NCBI GenBank assembly: GCA_902800005.1
Contig: CADCCP010000001.1
Span: forward strand, 1 to 64,000
Origin: an uncultured Ruminococcus sp.
GTDB lineage: Bacteria > Bacillota > Clostridia > Oscillospirales > Acutalibacteraceae
Length of the DNA: 64,000 bases
Direction: 5' to 3'
Below, piece after piece: positions 24,624 through 33,539 of this stretch (positions are counted from its first letter, which is position 1; every line of letters begins with the position of its first letter). The notes under the pieces are model-generated. The model searched no databases. It worked only from the letters and a program-made list of their open reading frames with translations, and had not been told where the DNA came from. A program made the position numbers and the translations under genes.

Positions 24624-25340
24624 ATGAAAATGAGTATGGGAAAAATTCTTGTAGTGGACGATGATATAAATATTTGTGAACTTCTGAGACTCTATATCGA
24701 AAAAGAGGGCTTTGATGTGGTGATCGCCAACGACGGCGGACAGGCTGTTACTAAATTCAAAACAGAAAAACCCGATCTTGTCATGCTTGATATAATGCTC
24801 CCCGTATTTGACGGCTGGAAGGTTTGCAGAGAGATCAGAAAAACTTCTCAATGCCCGATAATAATGCTTACCGCAAAGGGTGAAGTGTTCGATAAAGTTC
24901 TCGGACTTGAACTCGGTGCGGATGACTATGTGGTCAAGCCCTTTGAAACAAAAGAGGTCGTTGCAAGAATAAAGGCTGTCTTGAGACGTACTTCGGGAAT
25001 GGCTGATACAGAAGTTAAAAGCGATGAGAATACCATCAAGGAAGTTCGTTATGACAAGCTGGTCGTCAGCATGACGAATTTTGAACTCCGTGTGGACGGC
25101 AAACGTGTGGACACTCCACCGAAAGAAATGGAACTTATCTATCATCTCGCCAGCAACCCGAACAGAGTCTTTACAAGAGATCAACTCCTCGATGAAGTAT
25201 GGGGATTCGACTATTACGGCGATTCAAGAACCGTAGATGTGCATATCAAGCGTCTCAGAGAAAAACTTGAAGGTGTGTCTGATAAATGGGAATTGAAAAC
25301 AGTATGGGGAGTAGGTTATAAATTTGAAACTAAAAAGTAA
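24624..25340 (+). CDS. OmpR/PhoB-family response regulator
   Basis: 238 aa from the ATG at 24624 (GAAAGGTG upstream). Receiver domain 1-122 with acidic pocket VVDDD, phosphoacceptor Asp56 (VMLDIMLP), Thr of LTAKG and Lys of VVKPFE. C-terminal winged helix about 138-235 with the HIKRLREKLE recognition helix and a GVGYKFE end. The kinase gene overlaps by 17 bp and an HtrA protease follows, a three-gene unit reminiscent of envelope-stress systems. Confidence 0.95.
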   Translation: MKMSMGKILVVDDDINICELLRLYIEKEGFDVVIANDGGQAVTKFKTEKPDLVMLDIMLPVFDGWKVCREIRKTSQCPIIMLTAKGEVFDKVLGLELGADDYVVKPFETKEVVARIKAVLRRTSGMADTEVKSDENTIKEVRYDKLVVSMTNFELRVDGKRVDTPPKEMELIYHLASNPNRVFTRDQLLDEVWGFDYYGDSRTVDVHIKRLREKLEGVSDKWELKTVWGVGYKFETKK

Positions 25341-26823
25341 GAGCTTCTATTCAAAAAAATCCATATTCAGAAAATATATGAACGTCAGTGTGCTGATCGT
25401 ATTTTTCAGCTTCCTGATACTCGGCATAATCCTCACCCTGACTATCACAAACTACTGGTCAAACGAAAAAAGACAGGTGCTTGACAGTAGGGCTGACAAT
25501 GTCGTTAAATTCATCAGACAACATTCCGCTATCGAATCACCTATTTTTGGCAGGGATATCTATATCAATCAGCGTGATACCGTAGGAGAACTGCTTTCAC
25601 TGTATGTCGATGATGTCGGAGTAGATGTCATCGTTACCGATAAAAGTGCTATACCCGTTATGTCGGTATGCTCAACGGAAAATATCAACATCATACCGAA
25701 TACTCCGTTTGCACCCGATATTGTTAAACAAACAATAGAGGAATCAAAGTACTTTTCAAAAAGAAAAATCGATGGTGTCTATGAAAATGACAGATATATC
25801 TCTGCAAGACCTATCTATTACACAAGTCAAAGCAATATCATGGGTATCGTTATCGTTACTTCAAGTACAGATGACATGGCCTCTTTTACGGACATGGTCA
25901 TGAGAATATTCATCCTTTCCGCTATTGCAACACTCTCTATCTCCGTACTTGCGATAGGCATCTTCTCTTATAATCTCGTCAAACCTCTTAAACAAATGGC
26001 TCAGGCTGCTAAACAATTCGGTAAAGGAAACTTCAGTGTACGTGTCAACGTGACAAGCGATGATGAAGTGGGCGATCTTGCACGTTCCTTCAACAACATG
26101 GCTGAGTCTCTTTCTGCCTCCGAAAATGTCCGCCGGAGCTTTGTCGCTAACGTCTCTCATGAACTTAAAACACCAATGACTACCATTGCGGGCTTTATCG
26201 ACGGTATCCTTGACGGCACTATCCCCGAACAAAAACAGGATTACTATTTGCATATCGTTTCCGATGAGATCAAACGTCTTGCAAGACTCGTCAGATCAAT
26301 GCTTGACCTGTCAAGGCTCGACAGCGGTGAAATGAAACTCAATTACCAGAAATTCGATCTGCTCTCTATCCTCGTTACCATCATCATAACCTTTGAACAT
26401 GAGATCGAAAACAAGCATATCGAGATCAAGGGACTTGATACTATTTCACCAAAATTCGTATACGGTGACAGAGATCTTATCCATCAGGTCATATACAATC
26501 TCATAGAAAATGCCGTCAAGTTCACCAATGAAAACGGCTATATCGAGTTCAATATAACCGAAAACTCCGAACAGACAGACTTCTTCGTGAAAAACAGCGG
26601 CATGGGTATCAAACAGTCTGAAATAAGCCTTGTATTCGACAGATTCTACAAGACCGATAAGTCCAGAAGCAAGGATAAAAAAGGTCTCGGTCTCGGTCTC
26701 TATCTCGTAAGAAGCATTATCCGTATGCATGGCGGAGATATAACTGCAAAAAGTGAATACGGCGAATACTGTGAATTCGATTTCTACATACCTAAAAAAC
26801 AGGATAAAAAAGGTTTGCCTTAA
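25324..26823 (+). CDS. Sensor histidine kinase
   Basis: 499 aa; TTG start overlapping the regulator gene. Two membrane helices (about 20-42 and 195-216) bracket an extracytoplasmic sensor region of about 150 residues. HAMP follows (about 217-270), then the HisKA H-box NVSHELKTPM with His279 and an ATPase domain with N-box NLIENAVKF and G-boxes GMGI and GLGLGLYLV. It should phosphorylate the upstream regulator. The signal is unknown; linkage to HtrA suggests cell-envelope or protein-folding stress. Confidence 0.95.
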   Translation: MKLKSKSFYSKKSIFRKYMNVSVLIVFFSFLILGIILTLTITNYWSNEKRQVLDSRADNVVKFIRQHSAIESPIFGRDIYINQRDTVGELLSLYVDDVGVDVIVTDKSAIPVMSVCSTENINIIPNTPFAPDIVKQTIEESKYFSKRKIDGVYENDRYISARPIYYTSQSNIMGIVIVTSSTDDMASFTDMVMRIFILSAIATLSISVLAIGIFSYNLVKPLKQMAQAAKQFGKGNFSVRVNVTSDDEVGDLARSFNNMAESLSASENVRRSFVANVSHELKTPMTTIAGFIDGILDGTIPEQKQDYYLHIVSDEIKRLARLVRSMLDLSRLDSGEMKLNYQKFDLLSILVTIIITFEHEIENKHIEIKGLDTISPKFVYGDRDLIHQVIYNLIENAVKFTNENGYIEFNITENSEQTDFFVKNSGMGIKQSEISLVFDRFYKTDKSRSKDKKGLGLGLYLVRSIIRMHGGDITAKSEYGEYCEFDFYIPKKQDKKGLP

Positions 26824-26835
26824 AGGGGTGGTATA

Positions 26836-28137
26836 ATGGACGATTTTAACAAAGAAAATGCGGCTTTCAATAATGATCGACCGTTCATGCCTTACGGCTA
26901 TCAGCCGTACACTGCCCTTCCTCCACGCAAAAAAAGAGGAAACGGTATCAGAGCATTGCTGTGGTCTTCGGCGGTATTTATGATACTAATATCTTCAGGA
27001 ATTATTGCATTGGGAATGGCAGGCTCTGCCGGTATCAGCTTGATGTCAGATGTCAGAAGTCCCTATAAAGATGGTCTGCCGTCTAACAGCTATTCGGGAT
27101 CATCTTATGCGACTGATACCGATATACCCGATGCTCCCGACGTATCAGCCGATATTAACGGACCGCAAATATCAGCCGTGATTATCGCAAATGATGATGT
27201 TTCCAAAAACAGTGCAAATGCAGCATATACAACTGCTTCACCCTCAGTTGTGAACATCACCTCCTACGAGGCGGGAACTGACTATGCCCTTACCAAGTCC
27301 GGCGACGGCTCAGGTATCATCATCACTTCCGACGGCTATATCTCTACCAACAGCCATGTCGTCAATGACAGCAAGGACACGGGTGTCATGATAACCCTCT
27401 TTGACGGTTCGCAGTATCTCGGTACCGTCATCGGCATAGACACAAAAACAGACCTCGCTGTCGTCAAAATAGATGAGACCGGTCTGAAAGCTGCACAGTT
27501 TGCTGATTCCGACAAAATATATGTCGGTCAGGATGCCTATGCTATCGGCAGTCCCGGCGGTGCAAAATTCTCAAACTCCCTTACCAAAGGCACTGTCTCC
27601 GCTGTCAACAGGATAGTTTCCGGAGGCTATGTACGATATATCCAGACCGATGCAGCTATCAATCCGGGCAACTCCGGCGGTGCACTCATCAATTCCGACG
27701 GGCAGGTCATCGGTGTCAATACCATCAAATTTGTCGGCACTGACTATGAGGGAATGGGCTTCGCTATCCCAAGCAATCAGGTCATTAAGATCGTCAATGA
27801 ACTGATCCGTTACGGCAGTATCAAAAGTCGGGGAACTCTCGGCATAGAAGGAAAAAACTGCACCCTTTACGAATCCAAAATGAAAAATGTCCCACAGGGC
27901 ATTATCATCACTAATATCAGCTATAAAAGCCCCCTCTATACAAGTCCTGCACGAGAAAATGACATAATAACCGCCGTTAACGGTGTCGTTATCACGGATT
28001 TTGCCGAACTGATCGATGAACTCGGCAAATTTAAGCCTGATGATGAAGTTATCCTGACACTGTTTCATGTTCCGGAAAAGAAAAATATGCCTCCAAGCCG
28101 TTTCGATGTCGCTGTCACTTTGATAAGTGATGAATGA
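26836..28137 (+). CDS. HtrA/DegP-type membrane serine protease
   Basis: 433 aa. Cytosolic N-terminus (about 35 residues), one membrane helix (LLWSSAVFMILISSGIIAL), a Ser/Asp-rich linker, then a trypsin-like domain with His of NSHVV, Asp of KTDLAVV and Ser of NPGNSGGAL. A C-terminal PDZ domain (about 335-430, RENDIITAVNGV) follows. It degrades or refolds misfolded proteins outside the membrane. The start has GGGGTGG upstream, and it lies 12 bp after the kinase gene, so it is probably co-transcribed. Confidence 0.95.
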   Translation: MDDFNKENAAFNNDRPFMPYGYQPYTALPPRKKRGNGIRALLWSSAVFMILISSGIIALGMAGSAGISLMSDVRSPYKDGLPSNSYSGSSYATDTDIPDAPDVSADINGPQISAVIIANDDVSKNSANAAYTTASPSVVNITSYEAGTDYALTKSGDGSGIIITSDGYISTNSHVVNDSKDTGVMITLFDGSQYLGTVIGIDTKTDLAVVKIDETGLKAAQFADSDKIYVGQDAYAIGSPGGAKFSNSLTKGTVSAVNRIVSGGYVRYIQTDAAINPGNSGGALINSDGQVIGVNTIKFVGTDYEGMGFAIPSNQVIKIVNELIRYGSIKSRGTLGIEGKNCTLYESKMKNVPQGIIITNISYKSPLYTSPARENDIITAVNGVVITDFAELIDELGKFKPDDEVILTLFHVPEKKNMPPSRFDVAVTLISDE

Positions 28138-28164
28138 TATTATATAATTTTTTAAAAAAAACTC

Positions 28165-28193
28165 TTGAAAAATCGTATAAAATATGCTACAAT
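28165..28193 (+). promoter_or_regulatory. Promoter of the candidate structured RNA
   Basis: TTGAAA (28165-28170) and TACAAT (28188-28193) with 17-bp spacing. The predicted start near 28200 directly precedes the repeat-containing structured region. Confidence 0.6.
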
Positions 28194-28199
28194 GAGATC

Positions 28200-28340
28200 G
28201 TCAAGATAGATTTCAACTTAACTAACAAGGATTTCCCTGCTGACAGGGGGGCTCACGCCTGAGAATAAAATGTCATCTTAAAGATAAGATGTGCCTTGCG
28301 TGGATCGAAGCAAGATCGTTGTGCTGTTTTGTTTTTTTCA
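28200..28340 (+). ncRNA. Candidate structured noncoding RNA
   Basis: About 140 nt between the promoter at 28165-28193 and a T-rich end (TTTTGTTTTTTT at 28327-28338). Visible helices: outer CAAGG/CCTTG (28226-28230 with 28294-28298), enclosing CCCTG-CTGA-CAGGG (28235-28248) and CATCTTA-AAGA-TAAGATG (28274-28291). A final AGCA/TGCT stem-loop before the T-run may be the terminator. Motifs TTTCAACTTAAC, TTCCCTGCTGACA and TGCGTGGA are shared with 3715-3870. No ORF and no known riboswitch signature were recognised. It could be a leader of the GGDEF/EAL gene, but that gene has its own promoter. Confidence 0.5.
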
Positions 28341-28361
28341 TTATCACTTCCTTTTGGTATG

Positions 28362-28389
28362 AGGTGCAGTCTGAAAAATGACTGCACCT
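28362..28389. terminator. 10-bp perfect hairpin (terminator-like)
   Basis: AGGTGCAGTC/GACTGCACCT with an 8-nt A-rich loop. It is followed by TATGCTTTAAT rather than a clean T-run, so termination efficiency is uncertain. Confidence 0.55.
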
Positions 28390-28435
28390 TATGCTTTAAT
28401 AAAAAAATGTATTATCATTTTTTTGAAAGAATACA

Positions 28436-28464
28436 TTGACAAACTTGTTAAAAAATAGTATCAT
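28436..28464 (+). promoter_or_regulatory. Promoter of the GGDEF/EAL gene
   Basis: TTGACA (28436-28441) and TATCAT (28459-28464) with 17-bp spacing; the GTG start at 28508 follows GGGAGGGC. Confidence 0.65.
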
Positions 28465-28507
28465 TGTGTTAAAATTAATTGTGTTTTGTTACGGGAGGGC
28501 TTTTGCA

Positions 28508-31378
28508 GTGGACAATTTCAGACGCTTTGAATACTCTGAAAGTCAGAGGGATTTTATTGAGACCTCAGTCATTCCGTTTGCCTTTTTCCGTGTGACAGAC
28601 GGAAAGGTCAAAACTGTGCTTGTATCGGACGGTCTTTGTGTACTGCTGAATGACAGCCGTGAAGATGCCGCAAAGTGTCTTGAGGGCGGCATCTACGACT
28701 ATGTTCACGGCGAAGATGTTGAGGAACTCAGAAAAAAGTGCAGGAGCTTCTTCTTCGGTGACGGCGAGGTCAATACCTCTTTCAGAGTCAAGCTCAAGGG
28801 GGATCACGATTACCACACCATCTTCCTCAGCAGCAGGCGTATGGTCTCCGATACAGATGAACCTATGTATGTTCTTTGGTACAATGCTATCGATGTCAAG
28901 GATTACGATTTTGAAGCCGAAGAACAAAAAAGAAATTTTGCTGACTTCCTCCACGGCGAAGCCAATATCATGGCTTTTAACGAGTTCGGATATAAAGGCT
29001 ATTCCATATGGAATGTTACTAATGATACTCTTATCTATCAGTCGGGACTCGGTCCTGCAGTGTCTGTCCTCGGCGACAAGTTCGGATACAGGGAATACTA
29101 TTCTCTCAACAGGGGCTGGCTCTTTGAAAAAGAAGATATGGAGTTCTTTGAGAAAATATCACCCGAAAATATCATCAATACAGGTTTGTCCAATCCTGTT
29201 GAGCATATCTTTACTTTCAGCTCCAGCTACGGTCAGATAAGTGTCAAAGTTTCTGCTTGTGCAATGAAGTCACCCGAATCGGACGAGATATATCTGAAAT
29301 TGCAGGCTGAAAACGTCACCGACAGCGTTGTATACGAAACTATGATACGCTCCTCTGCAATGGTGTCAGAGTTCATGGCGTACATTGACGGCAATGCCGG
29401 CAGTGTCTACTTTATCAGCGGAGAAAATAAATTCAAACTCACTTTACAGCAGATGCTTCCCATGCTTTCCGCTAATCTCGGGCATATATTCAACGCCCCC
29501 GATCAGATCATCAGTTTTATCGAGTACAAGTGCAGTGAAAATTCCAACTCCACCATCGTAAATAAACTCTCTGATGACTGCATAAAAAGCATACGTCTTG
29601 AAGTTATTGACAAGGAAGAAAAAAAATATTTTATCTGCGGTTCTGATGTCACCTCTCTTATGAAAATGGAAGTAAACTCCTATTATGATGCCTTGACAGG
29701 ATTGCCGAATATGGCGGCGTTCAGGATCATTGCAAAAGATGCTCTCGTTAAAATGAGAAATCAGAACAAAATGCCTGTTGTTGTGTATTTCGATCTGCGT
29801 GATATGAAAGCCATTAATGAAAAATACGGCTTTGAACAAGGCAACAGCGTCCTTATCAATACTGCATATATAATCAGGATCATTTTTGCAGGTGAGCCTG
29901 CCGCAAGAATGGCAGAAGACCATTTTGTCGTGCTGACCGATAAGATCGGCATTGAACAGCGTATAGAAAAAGTGTATGAAAAAGTCCTGCGTAATCCCTC
30001 AAATATACCCGTACAGATATGTGCGGGCATTTACAACGATAACGGTCAGGATCTGGATATAGATGCTCTTTGCGATCGTGCAAGACTTGCCTGCAAGAGC
30101 CTAAAGGGTGACTACAATACCCGCTACAAAATATTTGACAGCAATATGTTCGAAGAGTACCACAAGAGAAGATATATCCTTACCAACTTTGATGAGGCTC
30201 TTGAAAACCACTATATCAAGGTCTACTATCAGCCTATCGTAAGATGTCTGACAGGCAATATCTGTGATATGGAAGCCCTATGCCGATGGGAAAAACCTGA
30301 CAGGGGTGTTGTACAGCCTTCTCAGTTCATCTCCGTACTTGAAGAACACCGTCTTATACATAAACTTGACTTCTACATGATACGCAAAATATGCGAAGAC
30401 ATCGACATGATGAGAACAAAAAATTTCCCTCTTGTTCCCGTGTCCGTCAATCTCTCACGCATCAATTTTGAGATGTTCGATGTTGCCGATGAGGTGATAA
30501 AGATCGTTGACGGCTACCGTATACCTCACAAACTCCTCTCTATCGAAATAACAGAGAGTGCCTTCATACATAACCCCTTCTTCCTCAACGAACAGATCAA
30601 TAAATTCCGCTCTTCAGGCTTTGAAGTCTGGATGGATGACTTCGGGAGCGAGTATTCTTCACTCAATACCCTCAGAAAATATACTTTTGACCTTATAAAA
30701 CTCGACATGGAATTTATGAAGGATTTCAGCCTTACTGTCAAAAGCTCCTCTATCCTCAGTGACATAATCAAAATGATACAAAAACTCGGTATACATACCC
30801 TTGCGGAAGGTGTCAATGCAAAGGAAAAACTACAATTCCTGCGTGACATAGGCTGTGAAAAGGCTCAAGGCTTCCTTTTCAGCCGTGCTATGCCGTGTGA
30901 ATACTTCATCGAAAAATATCAGCAAAATTCGGGACTCGGCTATGATGACTTCACTACAGCCAACTACTACAATCAGATCGGTGCTATCCGCCTTGACGAG
31001 TCGCTCCTTAAAAAGAGCCGTATCAAACTTAACGATACTGCTCTCGGAATTCCGGCGGCTGTCATAGAATACCGCAGCGGCAACTTCAGACTCCTTAAGG
31101 CTAACGAGGAATATAAATTATTCCTTGAAAAAGTGGGACTTGGCGAACAGTGCAAAGACGGCGATTATGACCTGTGGAAAAAACAGCCTTCACGAGAGTT
31201 CGTTCGCTCCGCTATAAAATGTCTTGTAACTCACACCGATGAAGTTATCACAAATGACAGAGAGGGCGATTACCTTGTATCTGCAAAACTGATCTGCATA
31301 TCCTACAAGTATTCCCTTGATATAGGTGCTTTTGCGGTCGTTGTCGAAAAATACAGAAAAATCGGTGATGGCAAGTGA
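28508..31378 (+). CDS. Degenerate-GGDEF / EAL c-di-GMP protein
   Basis: 956 aa from a GTG at 28508. The N-terminal 380 residues look PAS-like and without membrane helices. The GGDEF domain (about 390-545; DALTGLPN, YFDLRDMKAINEKYG) has AEDHF in place of GGDEF, so cyclase activity is unlikely. The EAL domain (about 560-800) keeps EAL (DMEALCRW), the Asn of SVNLSR, ITESAF, MDDFGSEYSSL, KLDMEFM, AEGV and AQGFLF, so phosphodiesterase activity is plausible. A further PAS-like C-terminal region follows (800-956). A small membrane protein gene overlaps its 3' end. Confidence 0.88.
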   Translation: MDNFRRFEYSESQRDFIETSVIPFAFFRVTDGKVKTVLVSDGLCVLLNDSREDAAKCLEGGIYDYVHGEDVEELRKKCRSFFFGDGEVNTSFRVKLKGDHDYHTIFLSSRRMVSDTDEPMYVLWYNAIDVKDYDFEAEEQKRNFADFLHGEANIMAFNEFGYKGYSIWNVTNDTLIYQSGLGPAVSVLGDKFGYREYYSLNRGWLFEKEDMEFFEKISPENIINTGLSNPVEHIFTFSSSYGQISVKVSACAMKSPESDEIYLKLQAENVTDSVVYETMIRSSAMVSEFMAYIDGNAGSVYFISGENKFKLTLQQMLPMLSANLGHIFNAPDQIISFIEYKCSENSNSTIVNKLSDDCIKSIRLEVIDKEEKKYFICGSDVTSLMKMEVNSYYDALTGLPNMAAFRIIAKDALVKMRNQNKMPVVVYFDLRDMKAINEKYGFEQGNSVLINTAYIIRIIFAGEPAARMAEDHFVVLTDKIGIEQRIEKVYEKVLRNPSNIPVQICAGIYNDNGQDLDIDALCDRARLACKSLKGDYNTRYKIFDSNMFEEYHKRRYILTNFDEALENHYIKVYYQPIVRCLTGNICDMEALCRWEKPDRGVVQPSQFISVLEEHRLIHKLDFYMIRKICEDIDMMRTKNFPLVPVSVNLSRINFEMFDVADEVIKIVDGYRIPHKLLSIEITESAFIHNPFFLNEQINKFRSSGFEVWMDDFGSEYSSLNTLRKYTFDLIKLDMEFMKDFSLTVKSSSILSDIIKMIQKLGIHTLAEGVNAKEKLQFLRDIGCEKAQGFLFSRAMPCEYFIEKYQQNSGLGYDDFTTANYYNQIGAIRLDESLLKKSRIKLNDTALGIPAAVIEYRSGNFRLLKANEEYKLFLEKVGLGEQCKDGDYDLWKKQPSREFVRSAIKCLVTHTDEVITNDREGDYLVSAKLICISYKYSLDIGAFAVVVEKYRKIGDGK

Positions 31379-31608
31379 GATCAAAATATGAACATAAATT
31401 CCCGCTGATATACGTCATAGTTACAGCAGTCCTTGTACTGTTGGCGGCTTTGGTCGGCTATCATCTGACTAAACGCTATCAGGAAACCATTACTGATACT
31501 TATAACACTACCGTCAGCAATATCTCTGAAAAACTCAACAGCTTTCAGGATGATGTCGCAAACGAGATATCAAAGCTCGAAGAAAGTGTTGAACCGTCCG
31601 TAAATTAG
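31375..31608 (+). CDS. Small single-pass membrane protein
   Basis: 77 aa; the GTG start overlaps the GGDEF/EAL stop by 4 bp (GTGA). A basic N-terminus (MRSKYEHK) is followed by one membrane helix (FPLIYVIVTAVLVLLAALVG) and a coiled-coil-like outer segment (VSNISEKLNSFQDDVANEIS). Translational coupling suggests it works with the c-di-GMP protein, perhaps as a membrane tether or sensor. No family was recognised. Confidence 0.65.
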   Translation: MRSKYEHKFPLIYVIVTAVLVLLAALVGYHLTKRYQETITDTYNTTVSNISEKLNSFQDDVANEISKLEESVEPSVN

Positions 31609-31638
31609 TCCTTATGTCAAAAAAATTTCCCATCTCCA

Positions 31639-31667
31639 TTGACATTCGGGAAAATTTATTGTATAAT
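31639..31667 (+). promoter_or_regulatory. Consensus promoter of the rubredoxin gene
   Basis: TTGACA (31639-31644) and TATAAT (31662-31667) with 17-bp spacing, a perfect consensus, 35 bp before the start codon. Confidence 0.8.
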
Positions 31668-31701
31668 CAATAAAAATTTATACAGGTGAGGTGCGATTTC
31701 T

Positions 31702-31860
31702 ATGCAGAAATATGTATGTGATGTTTGCGGATATGTTTATGATCCCCACGTCGGCGATGAGGAAAACGGCATTGCAGCAGGTACGGCTTTTGAAGACCTT
31801 CCCGAAGATTGGGTATGTCCTCTTTGCGGTGTTGACAAGAGCAACTTCTCAGCAGAATAA
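31702..31860 (+). CDS. Rubredoxin
   Basis: 52 aa, typical size. Two iron-binding CxxCG motifs, [11 protein letters not shown] and [12 protein letters not shown], ligate a single Fe. The [10 protein letters not shown] segment is classic. It is a cytosolic one-electron carrier, commonly for oxygen and peroxide reduction in anaerobes. The ATG at 31702 follows AGGTGAGG. The ORF was read by hand because of its short length. The strong promoter suggests high expression. Confidence 0.97.
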   Translation: MQKYVCDVCGYVYDPHVGDEENGIAAGTAFEDLPEDWVCPLCGVDKSNFSAE

Positions 31861-31916
31861 TTCTTTCGGGGAAAACAAATTTCTTTGTTTTCCCCCTTGT
31901 TTTTTGAGGTGATGAT

Positions 31917-32831
31917 GTGAAACTCTGGAACGGCAGACGATACTATTCCCTTGACTGCTTCCTAAAGCAAACTTTCGGTCAAAAACTTTATAAACTTTCC
32001 CTAAACGGCGGCATGACCTGCCCGAACCGTGACGGCACTATCTCAACAGGCGGCTGCATTTTTTGCAGTGAGGGAGGTTCGGGTGAATTTTCCGCTCCCT
32101 GTACCGATATAGATACACAAATACAATATGCAAGATCACTTGTTGACGAAAAATTTACGGGAAACAAATATATCGCTTATTTCCAAGCTTATACCAACAC
32201 TTATGCGACCGTTGACTATCTTCAAAATCTTTTCATGCCCGTAATAAAAAGAGATGATATTGCCGTACTCTCCGTTGCAACACGCCCCGACTGCCTTCAA
32301 GATGACAAAATACAGCTTATTGCCGAACTTGCCAAAATAAAGCCTGTATGGGTGGAACTCGGCTTGCAGACCTTGCACCAAAAAACAGCAGACTTCATCA
32401 ACAGGGGCTACACCCTTGACTGCTATGAAAAAGCCGTTGCAGACCTTAAAAAAGCAGGGGCAAATGTCATTACCCATATCATTCTCGGTTTGCCCGGTGA
32501 AACACATGAAGATATGCTCCGGACTGCCCGATATGTCGGAAAGTTCACTGACGGCGTGAAAATCCAACTTCTGCACGTCCTTAAAAATACACGCTTGGCT
32601 GAACTGTATGAAAACGGCTATTTTGACACTCTGAGCGAAAACGAATATATATCCCTTGTATGCGATGTGATAGCTGTACTTCCGCCGAATGTCGTTATAC
32701 ACCGCCTTACAGGTGACGGCGATAAAAATTTGCTGATCTCTCCAAAATGGAGCGGTGACAAACGCCGTGTCCTCAACCTGATTAACCACGAACTTAAAAT
32801 CAAAAATATTTATCAGGGAAAAAACAGGTGA
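31917..32831 (+). CDS. TIGR01212-type radical SAM protein (YhcC-like)
   Basis: 304 aa with GTG start after TGAGGTGATG. The cluster-binding motif is GGMTCPNRDGTISTGGCIFC, an expanded Cys spacing typical of this family, followed by SEGGSGEF. Later segments AYFQAYTNTYA, VWVELGLQT and HIILGLPGE confirm a radical SAM barrel related to HemN/Elp3. The reaction is not established. A terminator overlaps its end. Confidence 0.9.
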   Translation: MKLWNGRRYYSLDCFLKQTFGQKLYKLSLNGGMTCPNRDGTISTGGCIFCSEGGSGEFSAPCTDIDTQIQYARSLVDEKFTGNKYIAYFQAYTNTYATVDYLQNLFMPVIKRDDIAVLSVATRPDCLQDDKIQLIAELAKIKPVWVELGLQTLHQKTADFINRGYTLDCYEKAVADLKKAGANVITHIILGLPGETHEDMLRTARYVGKFTDGVKIQLLHVLKNTRLAELYENGYFDTLSENEYISLVCDVIAVLPPNVVIHRLTGDGDKNLLISPKWSGDKRRVLNLINHELKIKNIYQGKNR

Positions 32832-32852
32832 GTTTCCTCACCTGTTTTTTTT
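32823..32852. terminator. Bidirectional intrinsic terminator
   Basis: The perfect 10-bp stem AACAGGTGAG/CTCACCTGTT followed by eight T overlaps the stop region of the radical SAM gene and serves both convergent genes. Confidence 0.9.
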
Positions 32853-33477
32853 ATCTTATATGCCTTTTGGATATTTTTTTAGCCTTTCTGTAACGGTGTC
32901 CGTTTTTGATGGAGTCTATACAGCTCGTTCTCGGCAGAAATATGATACAAACTATCATCATCAAAAATACGATACCCCACATAACTGTGCCTGATACGGT
33001 ACTCCCGTTATTATTCTCTTTTTCTGCCGTCATCGCAACATTCAGCACCTTCGGTTCATATACCTTTGAGATCTCCGACTTCTCAGCAACGCTTCCTTCT
33101 ATCTTGCTTACCTCACTTACAACACTTTCTTCTTTGCTTATCTCTGACGGCTTTTCCTGTATGCTCTCCTCTGCAACAGAACTTTCCTCTGCCACACTCT
33201 CCTCTGAAATATAACTCTCCTCCGTCACGCTTTCATCAACAAAGTTCTCTTCACTTTCTTCTTCATAATAATAACTCTCTTCATATTCCTCTATGTATTC
33301 CTCACTTTCCGCTTCTTGATCCCCATAGTATTCATATTCATCGTAATTTTCATAATCTTCATAATCTTCATATTCCTCTGTGTAGTCCCATTCTTCGTCA
33401 TATTCCTCTGCATAAACATTCATGCTTATACAGAATATTCCTATGACTGCCAATATTATACATATTGCCTTTTTCAT
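32851..33477 (-). CDS. Acidic Tyr/Glu-rich membrane protein
   Basis: 208 aa. Signal peptide (MKKAICIILAVIGIFCIS ... VYAEE), then about 60 residues of Glu/Asp/Tyr repeats (EEYEDYEDYENYDEYEYYG), a Ser/Glu/Val-rich stalk, a membrane helix (VMWGIVFLMMIVCIIFL) and a strongly basic cytosolic tail (HRYRKAKKISKRHIR). The layout suits a type I surface protein with a highly negative ectodomain. No domain recognised. A cation-binding or stalk function would be a guess. Confidence 0.65.
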   Translation of the reverse strand: MKKAICIILAVIGIFCISMNVYAEEYDEEWDYTEEYEDYEDYENYDEYEYYGDQEAESEEYIEEYEESYYYEEESEENFVDESVTEESYISEESVAEESSVAEESIQEKPSEISKEESVVSEVSKIEGSVAEKSEISKVYEPKVLNVAMTAEKENNNGSTVSGTVMWGIVFLMMIVCIIFLPRTSCIDSIKNGHRYRKAKKISKRHIR

Positions 33478-33539
33478 TTAAAACACCCCGTCTTTCAGAA
33501 TATCCCTATTATACCACATCTTTATACAAGAATACACTA

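Noticed and set aside
28200..28340. c-di-GMP riboswitch controlling the EAL gene
   Set aside because: Neither the type I nor the type II conserved core could be found, and the gene has its own downstream promoter.
33066..33446. 126-codon plus-strand frame rich in His, Pro and Ser
   Set aside because: It is the antisense of the acidic Glu/Tyr repeat gene, lacks a ribosome binding site and has biased composition.
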